Shown here: positions 6,576-14,740 of the stretch, piece after piece
How the letters are laid out: each line of letters begins with the position of its first letter
How positions within the stretch are numbered: the first letter of the stretch is position 1
Source: JAJPJX01 sp964568355
Lineage (GTDB): Bacteria > Acidobacteriota > Terriglobia > Bryobacterales > Bryobacteraceae
Length of the DNA stretch: 16,414 nucleotides
Assembly: GCA_964568355.1 (NCBI GenBank)
Contig: CAZMRK010000014.1
Coordinates: 1-16,414 of the forward strand
Direction: 5' to 3'
Notes under the pieces: model-generated
The model's database searches: none
What the model was told of the DNA's origin: nothing
Seen by the model: the letters and a program-made list of their open reading frames with translations, nothing else
Translations under genes and position numbers: made by a program

Positions 6576-9500
6576 ATGTCGAAATTTTTCATTCGCCGCC
6601 CCATCGTCGCTATCGTCATCGCCATCCTCACCGTGATTATCGGCACGGTGTCGATGTTGACCCTGCCGACCTCGCAATATCCGGATATCGTGCCGCCCGA
6701 GATCCAGGTGCAGGCGATCTACCCTGGAGCCGACGCCAAAACGCTCGCCCAAGCGGTCTCCACGCCCATCGAGCAGCAGATGAACGGCGTCGACAACATG
6801 CTGTACATGTACTCGGTGAACGCCAATAACGGCCAGGCGACCGTGTACGTGGATTTCGATGTCAAGACCAGCGCCGACACCGACCAGGTGCTCTCCCAGC
6901 TTCGTGTCGCCCAGGCGCAGGCCCAGTTGCCTCCGCAGGTGAACGCCGCCGGCGTGACCGTGCAGAAATCGCTGTCATCGCCGCTCATGCTGGTTGGCCT
7001 GTCCTCGCCGGGCAATAAGTACGGCGCGGATTTCTTAACCAATTACGCCATCATCAACCTTCAGGACGAGCTGACCCGCGTTCCCGGCGTCTCGCGCGTT
7101 CAGATCTTCGGCGGTCAGTATGCTCTTCGCATCTGGGTGAAGCCCGAACTGCTTGCCAAGCTCGGTGTCACCGCCAGCGAGGTCATCGCAGCTCTGCAAA
7201 CACAGAATTCCGTCAATCCCGCCGGCAAAATCGGTGGCGAGCCGGTCCCTTCAGGCCAGCAGTTCACCTACACCGTCCGCACGCAGGGCCGCCTGGTCAC
7301 GCCGCAGGAGTTCGAGAATATCATCATCCGCGCGACCCCGGATGGCTCCGTGCTCTATCTGCGCGATGTGGCCCGTGTCGAACTCGGCACGCAGGTCTAT
7401 GATCTCACCGCGCGGTACAACGGCGCCCCTGCCGGCATGATGGCAATCTATCAACTGCCCGGGTCGAACGCGGTGACCACGGCGCAACTGGTCAGGAAAC
7501 GCCTCAAGGAACTGTCCACAAGCTTTCCCGCGGGTATGCGCTACGACGTCCCGCTGGATACCACCAAGGCCGTGACCGCGGGCATCGATGAAATCGTGCT
7601 CACACTCGGAATCGCCCTGCTTTTGGTCATCCTGGTGGTCTACATCTTCCTCCAGGGGTGGCGCGCCACCATCATTCCGTTGATGGCGGTTCCTGTCTCA
7701 CTCATCGGAACCTTCATTCTGTTTCCTCTGCTCGGCTTCTCCATCAATACGCTTTCGCTCTTCGGCTTGGTCCTGGCCATTGGACTTGTGGTTGACGATG
7801 CCATCATCGTGGTGGAAGCCGCGGAGCACCTGATCGATCAAGGCATGACGCCGCGCGCCGCGACGGAAAGAGCCATGGAGGAGGTGGGAGGTCCGGTGGT
7901 CGCCATTGCCCTGATTCTGGCGGCGGTCTTCATTCCCACGGCGGCGGTCCCCGGCATTACCGGGCGCCTCTATCAGCAATTCGCCATCACCATCGCGGTG
8001 TCGGTGCTGATCTCGGCCTTTAACGCGCTCACGCTCAGCCCGGCGCTCGCCGCGCTGCTGCTGAAGCCCAAGAGCCATGAGCGGCGGCGTGGTCCGCTGG
8101 CCCGCTTCTTTGATCTCTTCAACCGCGTTTTCGGCTACACGCAGGAGAAATACGTTTCCATTTCGAGCGTGCTGATCCACAAATCCGCGATCACCATGAT
8201 CGTTCTCGTCGGGGTGTCGGCTCTGGCCGGCCTGATGGCCGTACGCGCTCCGGCCGGGTTCCTCCCGCAGGAAGATCAGGGATATCTCTTCGTTGCCTTG
8301 CAGTTGCCGGATGCGGCTTCTCTGCAAAGAACCGATCAGGCTGGTCTGCGCGTCACCGATGCTCTGCTGAAGACGCCCGGAGTCGAGGGCGTCGTGCAGG
8401 TGGACGGTTTCAGTCTGCTCACCCAAACGCAGAGCACCAACACCGCCTTTTTCTTCGTTTCCCTCAAGCCGTGGGACGACCGCAAGTCCAAAGAGGAGCA
8501 AATCGAGGCCCTGCAGGCCAGCGTGCAGCAGAAACTGGCGGGCGTCTCGGATGGGCTGGCGTTTTCGTTCCCGCCGCCGGCGATTCCCGGCATCGGCACC
8601 TCCGGTGGTGTGACGATGATTCTGCAGGACCGCTCGGGAGGCGACGACCCGAGTTTTCTGACCAAGAACCTGGTCGCCTACCTGGGCGCGCTATCCAAGC
8701 GGAAGGAGATTGCGGCAGCCGTGCCGTCTTACCTCCCGGCGGTGCCGCAGCTTTACGCGGAAGTGGACCGCGCCAAGGCTTTCGCCCAGCAGGTGGACCT
8801 CAACAATATCTACACCACCATGCAGACATTCATGGGCGGGTACCTGGTGAATTACTTCAATCGCTTCGGCCGCCAATGGCAGACCTACGTCGAGGCTGAG
8901 GGCGACACCCGCACGAATATTCAGAACATCAATCAATTCTATGTGCGCAGCGCCAGCGGGGAGCGCGTGCCGATGGGGTCGCTGGTGAACGTCCGCCAGA
9001 TCACCGGGCCCGAGTTCATCCTGCGGTTCAACGAATACAATGCGGCGCAGCTCAACATCACCGGCGCGCCGGGCTATAGTTCCGGCCAGGTACGGGCGGC
9101 GCTGGAGGTCGTGTTTCACGACACGATGCCGGCATCGATGGGCTACTCCTATCAGGGGATGAGCTTCCAGGAACAGCGTGCGGCCGAAGGTATCCCTTCG
9201 TGGATGGTCGCCGGGCTTTCGCTGACATTTGTCTTTCTGATTCTCGCCGCGCTCTACGAGAGCTGGACGCTGCCGTTCAGCGTTCTGCTCAGCACCCCCG
9301 TCGCGATTCTGGGGGCGTTTCTCGCGCTGAGCGCGCGCTCGCTCGAAAACAACATCTTCGCCAGCGTCGGCCTGATCATGCTGATCGGCCTCTCGGCGAA
9401 GAACGCCATCCTGATCGTGGAGTTCGCGGTCATCAACTACAAGGCCGGCCAAAGCATCGCCGAATCGGCGCTGCACGCGGCCCGGCTGCGATTCCGGCCG

Positions 9501-9788
9501 ATTGTCATGACCGCGCTCGCCTTCATCTTTGGCTGTTTGCCGCTATGGACCGCCAGCGGATCGGGCGCCGTGGCCAGGCGCATCCTGGGAACGGTCGTCA
9601 TCGGCGGAATGACACTCGCGACGCTGGTCGGCATCCTCATGATTCCGGTCACGTTCTCGGTTGTCGAATACCTCTCGCACCGGTTCGTCAGGGGCGGCCG
9701 CGGCACCACCATGGATTCGTATCATCCGTCTGACCCCGGCGATCATGGCGACGGTCCCATGCCGGCGCCTGAGGGAGGTCAGGCATGA
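6576..9788 (+). CDS. RND multidrug efflux transporter, HAE1 (AcrB/MexB) type
   Basis: This 1070-residue inner-membrane pump exports hydrophobic or amphiphilic compounds in exchange for protons, as a trimer docked to the adaptor and outer-membrane channel. It opens with MSKFFIRRPIVAIVIAIL, the usual first membrane helix, then the porter motifs PTSQYPDIVPPEIQV and YPGADAKT. Membrane helix 4 carries the proton-relay aspartates D407 and D408 (GLVVDDAIIVVEA), numbered as in E. coli AcrB; the matching lysine is K942 in SAKNAILIVEF (K940 in AcrB). Both halves have a large periplasmic loop and the length is close to AcrB's 1049. The last 25 or so residues (Asp/Gly/Pro/His-rich) form an unusual soluble tail. 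It begins 2 bp after the adaptor gene and overlaps the channel gene by ATGA. Multidrug rather than metal substrate specificity is inferred from sequence type. Confidence 0.97.
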   Translation: MSKFFIRRPIVAIVIAILTVIIGTVSMLTLPTSQYPDIVPPEIQVQAIYPGADAKTLAQAVSTPIEQQMNGVDNMLYMYSVNANNGQATVYVDFDVKTSADTDQVLSQLRVAQAQAQLPPQVNAAGVTVQKSLSSPLMLVGLSSPGNKYGADFLTNYAIINLQDELTRVPGVSRVQIFGGQYALRIWVKPELLAKLGVTASEVIAALQTQNSVNPAGKIGGEPVPSGQQFTYTVRTQGRLVTPQEFENIIIRATPDGSVLYLRDVARVELGTQVYDLTARYNGAPAGMMAIYQLPGSNAVTTAQLVRKRLKELSTSFPAGMRYDVPLDTTKAVTAGIDEIVLTLGIALLLVILVVYIFLQGWRATIIPLMAVPVSLIGTFILFPLLGFSINTLSLFGLVLAIGLVVDDAIIVVEAAEHLIDQGMTPRAATERAMEEVGGPVVAIALILAAVFIPTAAVPGITGRLYQQFAITIAVSVLISAFNALTLSPALAALLLKPKSHERRRGPLARFFDLFNRVFGYTQEKYVSISSVLIHKSAITMIVLVGVSALAGLMAVRAPAGFLPQEDQGYLFVALQLPDAASLQRTDQAGLRVTDALLKTPGVEGVVQVDGFSLLTQTQSTNTAFFFVSLKPWDDRKSKEEQIEALQASVQQKLAGVSDGLAFSFPPPAIPGIGTSGGVTMILQDRSGGDDPSFLTKNLVAYLGALSKRKEIAAAVPSYLPAVPQLYAEVDRAKAFAQQVDLNNIYTTMQTFMGGYLVNYFNRFGRQWQTYVEAEGDTRTNIQNINQFYVRSASGERVPMGSLVNVRQITGPEFILRFNEYNAAQLNITGAPGYSSGQVRAALEVVFHDTMPASMGYSYQGMSFQEQRAAEGIPSWMVAGLSLTFVFLILAALYESWTLPFSVLLSTPVAILGAFLALSARSLENNIFASVGLIMLIGLSAKNAILIVEFAVINYKAGQSIAESALHAARLRFRPIVMTALAFIFGCLPLWTASGSGAVARRILGTVVIGGMTLATLVGILMIPVTFSVVEYLSHRFVRGGRGTTMDSYHPSDPGDHGDGPMPAPEGGQA

Positions 9789-11182
9789 GGCGGCGCATCG
9801 GTCTCTTATCCTCCGTCGCGCTGCTGGTCCTGAGCGGCTGCACCGTCGGTCCGAATTATAAGCGCCCGCAGACTCCCGCGGTCCCGGTCTACCGCGGCGC
9901 CGATAACGCCGAGGCGGGGAGCGGCGAAAAATCGCTTGGCGACGAAAGCTGGGAGCAAGTCTTCCACCAGCCGGAATTGCGGGAGTTGATCCGCACTGCG
10001 CTGGCGAAGAACTACGACCTTCGCATGGCCGCGCAGCGCATGCTGGAGCAGCAGGCGCAGGTGAGGATCGTGCGCTCGCAGCAATTCCCACAGATCAGCG
10101 GCGGAGGTACCGGCATCGGTGCCAGCCTCCCGTCGTCGGTAGGGAGTTCTTTCGAAAGCCCGCTGGCCTTCGGCTCCCTCAGCACCTCCGGCTCGTGGGC
10201 GCCCGATTTTTGGGGCCTGTACCGCAGGCAGACGGAAGCGGCGCGGGCGCAATTGATAGCGCAAACCTGGGCTCAGCGCGCGGTTCGCCTGTCGCTGGTG
10301 CAGCAGGTCGCGGCTCTCTATATCGAGCTTCATTCGCTCGACCGGCAGTTGGCCATCGCCCGGGACACACTCAAAATACGCCAGGAATCGGTGGATCTGA
10401 CCGCCCGCCTGGAACGCGGCGGCGCCGCTCCCCTGGCCGATCTGCGCCAGGCGGAGGAGTTGCTCTACACCGCCGGCGCGCAGATTCCACAAATCGAGCA
10501 GGCGATCCAGCAGGATGAAAACGCACTGCGCGTCCTGTTGGGCGAAACGCCCGGCCCGGTGCCGCATAACGATCCGGCCGCGCTCGCCCCGCCGCCGGCC
10601 AATCTCCCGCCTGGACTGCCTTCGCAGCTTCTGGAGCGGCGGCCCGACATTCAGGAAGCCGAACATCGCCTGATCGCCGCAAACGCCCAAATCGGTGTGG
10701 CGCGCGCGCAGTTCTTCCCTCAGATTTCGATCAGTGCGTCGGCCGGGCTCGGCGGAAACGAATTCTCCAACCTTTTCGATGGCGCGAGCCGTACGATTTA
10801 CGGCATCGGATCGCTGACGCAGCCGATTTTTGCGGGAGGTAAGCTGCGGGGCCAGCTTCAGTTGGCGCAGGCGGCGAAGGAAGAAATGGTCCTCAACTAT
10901 CAGAAGGCCATCATCGGCGCTTTCCGCGACGTATCGAACGCCCTGATCGCGCTGAACAAGCAGCGAGCCACCCGCGACCAGCAGGAAAAGCTGGTAGCCG
11001 CGGCCCAGGATGCGACCCGTCTCGCACGGATGCGATACCAGGGCGGAGCCACCAGCTACCTGGAGGTGCTGACCACCGATTCCAACCTGTTCTCCGCCCA
11101 GTTGAACCTTGTGGCCGCGCAGCGGGGCGAAGCGCTCACCCTCGTGCAACTCTACAGCGCCCTGGGAGGCGGCTGGCAGTAA
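9785..11182 (+). CDS. Outer-membrane efflux channel lipoprotein (OprM/NodT family)
   Basis: This 465-residue protein is the TolC-type trimeric exit duct of the efflux system. A lipoprotein signal peptide ends in LSGC with Cys19, followed by the family hallmark TVGPNYKRP. Two repeated OEP domains follow, rich in long helices (for example RTALAKNYDLRMAAQRMLEQQAQ and the mirrored RLIAANAQIGVARAQFFPQISI), with beta segments such as TRTIYGIGSLTQPIFAGG replaced here by SRTIYGIGSLTQPIF. The motif LLERRPDIQEAEHRL is characteristic of NodT/OprM members. The length matches OprM. The ATG at 9785 lies in an ATGA overlap with the pump gene, with GAGGGAGG just upstream, so it is translationally coupled. 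It is the last gene of the efflux operon. Confidence 0.96.
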   Translation: MRRRIGLLSSVALLVLSGCTVGPNYKRPQTPAVPVYRGADNAEAGSGEKSLGDESWEQVFHQPELRELIRTALAKNYDLRMAAQRMLEQQAQVRIVRSQQFPQISGGGTGIGASLPSSVGSSFESPLAFGSLSTSGSWAPDFWGLYRRQTEAARAQLIAQTWAQRAVRLSLVQQVAALYIELHSLDRQLAIARDTLKIRQESVDLTARLERGGAAPLADLRQAEELLYTAGAQIPQIEQAIQQDENALRVLLGETPGPVPHNDPAALAPPPANLPPGLPSQLLERRPDIQEAEHRLIAANAQIGVARAQFFPQISISASAGLGGNEFSNLFDGASRTIYGIGSLTQPIFAGGKLRGQLQLAQAAKEEMVLNYQKAIIGAFRDVSNALIALNKQRATRDQQEKLVAAAQDATRLARMRYQGGATSYLEVLTTDSNLFSAQLNLVAAQRGEALTLVQLYSALGGGWQ

Positions 11183-11187
11183 TACGA

Positions 11188-11243
11188 TCCGTAAGTCAGC
11201 CCGCTGTGGGGCAGACTTTCAGTCTGCAAGGGGCTTCAGCCCC
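11188..11243. repeat. Double-hairpin palindromic element in convergent gap
   Basis: Two back-to-back perfect hairpins fill the gap between convergent genes: GCAGACT (11211-11217)/AGTCTGC (11221-11227) with a TTC loop, and GGGGC (11230-11234)/GCCCC (11239-11243) with a TTCA loop. A second GGGGC at 11208-11212 could compete for the last arm. No T-run follows on either strand, so it is not a canonical intrinsic terminator. The preceding TCCGTAAGTCAG and GTGGGGCAG resemble sequence near 15834, which suggests a REP-like dispersed repeat. Confidence 0.6.
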
Positions 11244-11265
11244 GCTCGGCAGCCGCGATAATCTC

Positions 11266-12249
11266 TCAACCCGCATAGCCGCGCAGATAGGGAGCCAGTG
11301 CGGCAAACTCGAAATCCATCTCCGCCATCGCGGCCGGCGTATAACGCGCCTCGCCCCGGCGCGAAACCGTGGTCTTGAAGATGCCGCGCTTCTTGAGAAT
11401 ATAGTTGCGCGCATAGGGCACCTGGTCGTCCAGGTTGATCACCAGCATCAGCCGCGCGAACAGGTCCCGTGCTTTCTCCTGCTGGCCGCTCTGAAACAGT
11501 TCCCAGATCTGCGCGTAGATATCGGCATACGGCGCCCCGGGCATCGTCCCATCCAGCCCCATGCGCATTTCGTAAAGCATCCCTCGCCCCGCCGCGCCGC
11601 TGAACACCGCTTTGATCGAGGGCTTGCGCGCCGCCTCGGCCAGCATCCGGTCCACCACCGGCCGGTATTCTTCTTTGACATAGCCGAACTGCGGGAACTC
11701 CCGTGCCAGCTCCGCCAGAAAATCCACGGTCGGCTCGACCCCCTTCGCCCCTCCCGTCGTCTGCACAAAAAACGGCAGGCTGCAGACCTTGGCCAAAGCC
11801 GCGTAATACCGTTTGAAATCATCGAGCGATTTGGCCTCGGTGGGCGGCATGGCGATGAGCGCGTCGGGAGCCAGATCGGCGGCCCGCCGGGCATATTCAA
11901 GCGCCGCCTCCGTATTGGCGGCCTGGACGCCGAGCACCAGCGCCGGCCGCTTGCCGCGCGAGGCCCGGGCCAGCACCTCCATGCCGCGCATGCGCTCTTC
12001 TTTATTCAGGTAGCTGTACTCGCTGGCCATCTGCGGCCAGACCATGCCGGCCACCCCGGAGCGGTCCAGGAAATCCACCTCGCGGACCAGGTCCTCGTAG
12101 TCCACCGCCTTGGCCGCCGTGTAGGGCGTAGCCATGATGATGAAAATGCCGCGCATGGGTTTGGACGCCGCGCCGAAAGCCGCCCTGCCGAAAGAAGACT
12201 GCGCCAGCAGAGCTGCCGCGGATCCCAGAAAATCGCGTCGTGTGGGCAT
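11266..12249 (-). CDS. Tat-exported DapA-fold (dihydrodipicolinate synthase family) protein with altered active site
   Basis: The 327-residue protein begins with a twin-arginine signal (TRRDFLGSAAALLAQ), so it is probably exported folded. The rest follows the DHDPS/N-acetylneuraminate lyase TIM-barrel pattern: GIFIIMATPYT at the first strand, a GVAGMVW segment, EERMRGMEVLARASRGKRPALVLGVQ, DALIAMPPTEAKSLDDFKRYY, and the Schiff-base lysine K192 in GYVKEEY. Two usual features are changed: the GTTGE pyruvate-binding motif reads QMASE (residues 73-77, no threonines), and the proton-relay tyrosine of the YNVP motif appears as Q163 (FFVQTTGG). Lysine biosynthesis is therefore unlikely; an aldolase or lyase on another sugar-acid-like substrate is possible, as is a non-catalytic role. 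The gene starts 3 bp after the PQQ dehydrogenase stop, so the two are co-transcribed. Confidence 0.85.
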   Translation of the reverse strand: MPTRRDFLGSAAALLAQSSFGRAAFGAASKPMRGIFIIMATPYTAAKAVDYEDLVREVDFLDRSGVAGMVWPQMASEYSYLNKEERMRGMEVLARASRGKRPALVLGVQAANTEAALEYARRAADLAPDALIAMPPTEAKSLDDFKRYYAALAKVCSLPFFVQTTGGAKGVEPTVDFLAELAREFPQFGYVKEEYRPVVDRMLAEAARKPSIKAVFSGAAGRGMLYEMRMGLDGTMPGAPYADIYAQIWELFQSGQQEKARDLFARLMLVINLDDQVPYARNYILKKRGIFKTTVSRRGEARYTPAAMAEMDFEFAALAPYLRGYAG

Positions 12250-12252
12250 ACG

Positions 12253-14526
12253 TCACATCCCGAAGGCCAGAATATTCGATCCGGCCGCTACCGCTACGAA
12301 TTGTTTGCCGTCCACCAGGTAAGTCATGGGGGAGGCCTTCCACAACTGGTTCGTATGGAAATACCAGAGCACCTTGCCGGTTTTGGCGTCCGCCGCCGCG
12401 AACGCCCCGCTATCGTCGCCGTAAAAAACCACGCCGCTCGCGGTAGAAAGCACGCCGCCCCAGCTTTCCGCATCGCCTGGCTGCTCAATCTCCCAGGCGA
12501 TCTTTCCCGTCTGGATATCGATCGCCCGCAGATACTTCCTGCCCGGCTCGCCCGGGATCTCGCGCGTCGAGCCGCCGTAAAAGGATTTGCCCGGCTCCCA
12601 CCACGCCGAGGATTTCGTAAAGATGTTGCACTTCTCGAGCGCCATTACATAGAAGAGGCCGGTGCCCGGATGGAACGCCGTGGACATCCAGTTGCTGGCG
12701 CCCTCTACAGCCGGGCAGACGCGCGCGCCGGTCACCGTCGGCTCCGCTCCCGGCAACAACTGCGGCCGGCCATCGGCCCCGATGCCGCTGGCCCAGGTCA
12801 GTTTCTGCACGAACGGCTTAGCCAGCAGCAGCTTCCCGTTCGACCGGTCGAGTACATAGAAGAAGCCGTTGCGGTTGGCCTGGATCAGCAGCGCCCGCTT
12901 CCGCCCCTGAAACTCCGCGTCCACCAGCATGGGAGTTTGGGCCGCGTCCCAATCATGCACGTCATGAGGCGTGAATTGGTAATACCACCTCAGCTTGCCC
13001 GTCTCCGGTTCGAGTGCCAGTACCGAATCGGAGTAGAGATTGTCGCCCTTACGCTCATCGCCGTTGTAATCGGGGCAGGGATTCCCGGTCGTCCAGAACA
13101 GCGTGTTGCTCGCGCGATCGTAGGTGCCGGTCAGCCAGGCGGTGCCGCAGCCGTGCTCGATCGCCCGCCCGACCCAGGTGCTGGCCAGAGGCTCGCCCGG
13201 CTTGGGCATGGTCCAGAACTGCCAGACGCGCTCCCCGGTCGCGGCCTTATAGGCCGCCAGAAAACCGCGCGCGCCTTCATCCCCGCCCGACGTCCCCGAA
13301 AATACCAGGTCGCCCACCACCAGCGGCGCCGATGTGGCGCCATAGTGCTGGTGGGAGTCGGCCATCTCGACATCCCAGATCAGCCCTCCGTTGGCCCGGT
13401 TGAGAGCCAGCAGGTGAGCGTTATCGGTCACCAGGAACAACCGGTCGCCCCGCACCGCGACCCCTCGGTTGATGGCTCCCGCGGCGTCGCCGATCACTCC
13501 CTTGGTCAACGGGCGCCGGTAGTGCCAGATCTGGCGGCCGTTGCGCGCATCCACGGCGAACGCCTCGTTGGCCGTGGTCACGTACATCACCCCGTCTACC
13601 ACCAGCGGCGTCACCTCCAGGTGCCGGGAGCCGGGAATCGGGAACATCCACTTCACTCCCAGATTGGCTACGTTCTGCGGCGTAATTTGGTCGAGCGCGC
13701 TGTGCCGGTTTCCGTCCAGCCTGCCGTGGTAGGTCGCCCAGTCGCCGGGCTTCGCCTCCTCCACCGGGTTACTCGTCACCGCGGCCCCCGAACCCGCTCC
13801 GGTAAGCCGGCTCAGAAACGCCAGTAAGTTGTCCCTCTGCGGCGGCTTGAGCTTGACCGCCGGCATCAGCGGCCGCGGATCCACTTCCACCCGCGCGATC
13901 TGGCTCCGGCGCAGGAACCGTAGCCGGCCGTCCGGCTCCTGCAGTTGCAGATCGTAAGCGCTCTGATTGCGAGCCAGTCCGCGCAGCCTGCCGCCCTCCG
14001 CCAGGTAGACGGTCACCTGTTCATAACCGGACTGATTGAGCAGTTGAGGACGTTCCAGGGCTTCCAGAATCTGCCCCAGCGTGCGCTGCTGGCCCAGGCT
14101 GGTCAGGTCCGGACCGGAGACTCCACCCCGCCCGTGGATCATGTGGCACTCGCCGCACTTGCCGTCCCGCCAGAAGAACGCCTCGCCTGCCGCCGCGTCG
14201 CCGGGCACCTGGGCGTCCGCCGCGGGAGCGGTGAGCGCACGCACAAATGCTACCAGCGCTGCCTCATCCCCCGCCGGCAATTGAAACCCCGGCATGCCTG
14301 CCTCCGGAATCCCGTTGCGGATGGTATCCCGGATGGTTTGTTCCGAACGCGTGCGGCCGCGATGCTCCAGCAGGCTGGGCCCGAGCTCGCCGCCCGCGCC
14401 GTCCGCTCCATGACACGCCGCGCAGCGCGCTTCAAACTGCGTCCTCCCGCTTTCGATAAGGGGCTGCCCCGAAACGCTGGAACCCAGCATCAGGAAAAGA
14501 AGGAACCCTCGCACGCCGCAGCGCAT
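12253..14526 (-). CDS. Secreted di-heme PQQ-dependent dehydrogenase (cytochrome c fused to quinoprotein propeller)
   Basis: This 757-residue protein should oxidise an alcohol or sugar in the periplasm and pass electrons through its own hemes to the respiratory chain. A signal peptide (residues 1-20) is followed by a cytochrome c domain with CAACH at 35-39 and likely ligand M78. A second heme domain has CGECH at 124-128, a roughly 75-residue insertion, and M221 in LMPAVKL, resembling the heme-binding domain common in Planctomycetes and Acidobacteria. From about 260 to the end is a type I PQQ propeller with repeated DAxTGKxxW blades. By comparison with methanol dehydrogenase, N482 (TGNPCPDYN) and D525 (HDVHDWD) fit metal-binding and catalytic positions; D416 replaces the usual metal-binding glutamate. 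D527 is at the extra position used by lanthanide enzymes. The vicinal Cys pair is absent. The substrate is unknown. Confidence 0.9.
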   Translation of the reverse strand: MRCGVRGFLLFLMLGSSVSGQPLIESGRTQFEARCAACHGADGAGGELGPSLLEHRGRTRSEQTIRDTIRNGIPEAGMPGFQLPAGDEAALVAFVRALTAPAADAQVPGDAAAGEAFFWRDGKCGECHMIHGRGGVSGPDLTSLGQQRTLGQILEALERPQLLNQSGYEQVTVYLAEGGRLRGLARNQSAYDLQLQEPDGRLRFLRRSQIARVEVDPRPLMPAVKLKPPQRDNLLAFLSRLTGAGSGAAVTSNPVEEAKPGDWATYHGRLDGNRHSALDQITPQNVANLGVKWMFPIPGSRHLEVTPLVVDGVMYVTTANEAFAVDARNGRQIWHYRRPLTKGVIGDAAGAINRGVAVRGDRLFLVTDNAHLLALNRANGGLIWDVEMADSHQHYGATSAPLVVGDLVFSGTSGGDEGARGFLAAYKAATGERVWQFWTMPKPGEPLASTWVGRAIEHGCGTAWLTGTYDRASNTLFWTTGNPCPDYNGDERKGDNLYSDSVLALEPETGKLRWYYQFTPHDVHDWDAAQTPMLVDAEFQGRKRALLIQANRNGFFYVLDRSNGKLLLAKPFVQKLTWASGIGADGRPQLLPGAEPTVTGARVCPAVEGASNWMSTAFHPGTGLFYVMALEKCNIFTKSSAWWEPGKSFYGGSTREIPGEPGRKYLRAIDIQTGKIAWEIEQPGDAESWGGVLSTASGVVFYGDDSGAFAAADAKTGKVLWYFHTNQLWKASPMTYLVDGKQFVAVAAGSNILAFGM

Positions 14527-14640
14527 GGGCTATATATTACCGTGACCCGGGGCTCAGGCGCCTAAGTACGCGAGCGAAAAGCTTCTCTGGATAAAGTCGA
14601 CAAACAAGTCCGGATCTTGTTCTCAGTTTCTGGCGGCAGG
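14527..14640. other. Divergent intergenic region, upstream half
   Basis: This is the PQQ-dehydrogenase side of the 214-bp gap between two divergent genes. On the minus strand TAATAT (about 14533-14538) lies seven bases from the dehydrogenase ATG with no Shine-Dalgarno sequence between them, which would suit a leaderless transcript, though no -35 is visible. Nothing else recognisable is present; no tRNA or conserved RNA was identified. Confidence 0.35.
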
Positions 14641-14649
14641 TGGTATACT
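14641..14649 (+). promoter_or_regulatory. Extended -10 promoter of the PIN-TRAM gene
   Basis: TGGTATACT fits the extended -10 form TGnTATAAT with one mismatch. No -35 hexamer at 16-18 bp is convincing (TTGTTC at 14617 is about 21 bp away), which is common for extended -10 promoters. Transcription would start near 14656, giving a leader of about 85 bases. Confidence 0.5.
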
Positions 14650-14655
14650 CTTGGC

Positions 14656-14675
14656 GCAACCCACTCTAGGGTTGC
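14656..14675 (+). repeat. 7-bp inverted repeat at the leader start
   Basis: GCAACCC (14657 region, starting at 14656) and GGGTTGC (14669-14675) are perfectly complementary with loop ACTCTA. It lies at the predicted 5' end of the transcript, so it could be a protective 5' stem-loop or a DNA-binding site. No T-run follows, which argues against a terminator. Confidence 0.5.
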
Positions 14676-14696
14676 TTGTGAGCGGAAATGTAACGG

Positions 14697-14735
14697 GTGT
14701 ATGAGCTCCTATTCGTACACACCCTAAGGGGGTGT
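14697..14735 (+). promoter_or_regulatory. Competing leader hairpins covering the Shine-Dalgarno site
   Basis: GTGTATGAG (14697-14705) can pair with TTCGTACAC (14712-14720) as nine continuous pairs, two of them G-U, with loop CTCCTA. ACACCC (14719-14724) can instead pair with GGGTGT (14730-14735), which buries part of the ribosome binding site AAGGGGG (14726-14732). The two helices share bases 14719-14720, so they compete. Regulation of translation is inferred. Confidence 0.4.
14701..14727 (+). CDS. Possible 8-residue leader peptide
   Basis: An ATG at 14701 opens a frame encoding MSSYSYTP and ends in TAA at 14725-14727. Its stop codon overlaps the ribosome binding site of the PIN-TRAM gene and its codons run through both competing hairpins. 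There is no strong ribosome binding site of its own (only CGGGTG), and chance occurrence is quite possible. A terminating ribosome here would open the hairpin that masks the downstream site. Confidence 0.25.
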   Translation: MSSYSYTP

Positions 14736-14740
14736 TTCTC

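Noticed and set aside
9806..11149. Minus-strand open frame of 447 codons opposite the outer-membrane channel gene
   Set aside because: It is a shadow of a recognised OprM/NodT gene with lipobox and VGPNYKRP.
11188..11243. CRISPR or integron attachment site reading of the double hairpin
   Set aside because: There is a single unit, no regular spacer pattern, and no integrase, cas gene or attC core sites nearby.
11206..13827. Very long plus-strand open frame (873 codons) opposite the DapA-like and PQQ dehydrogenase genes
   Set aside because: It lies entirely antisense to two well-supported genes, is rich in Arg, His, Pro and Gly as expected from a GC-rich shadow frame, and shows no domain motif.
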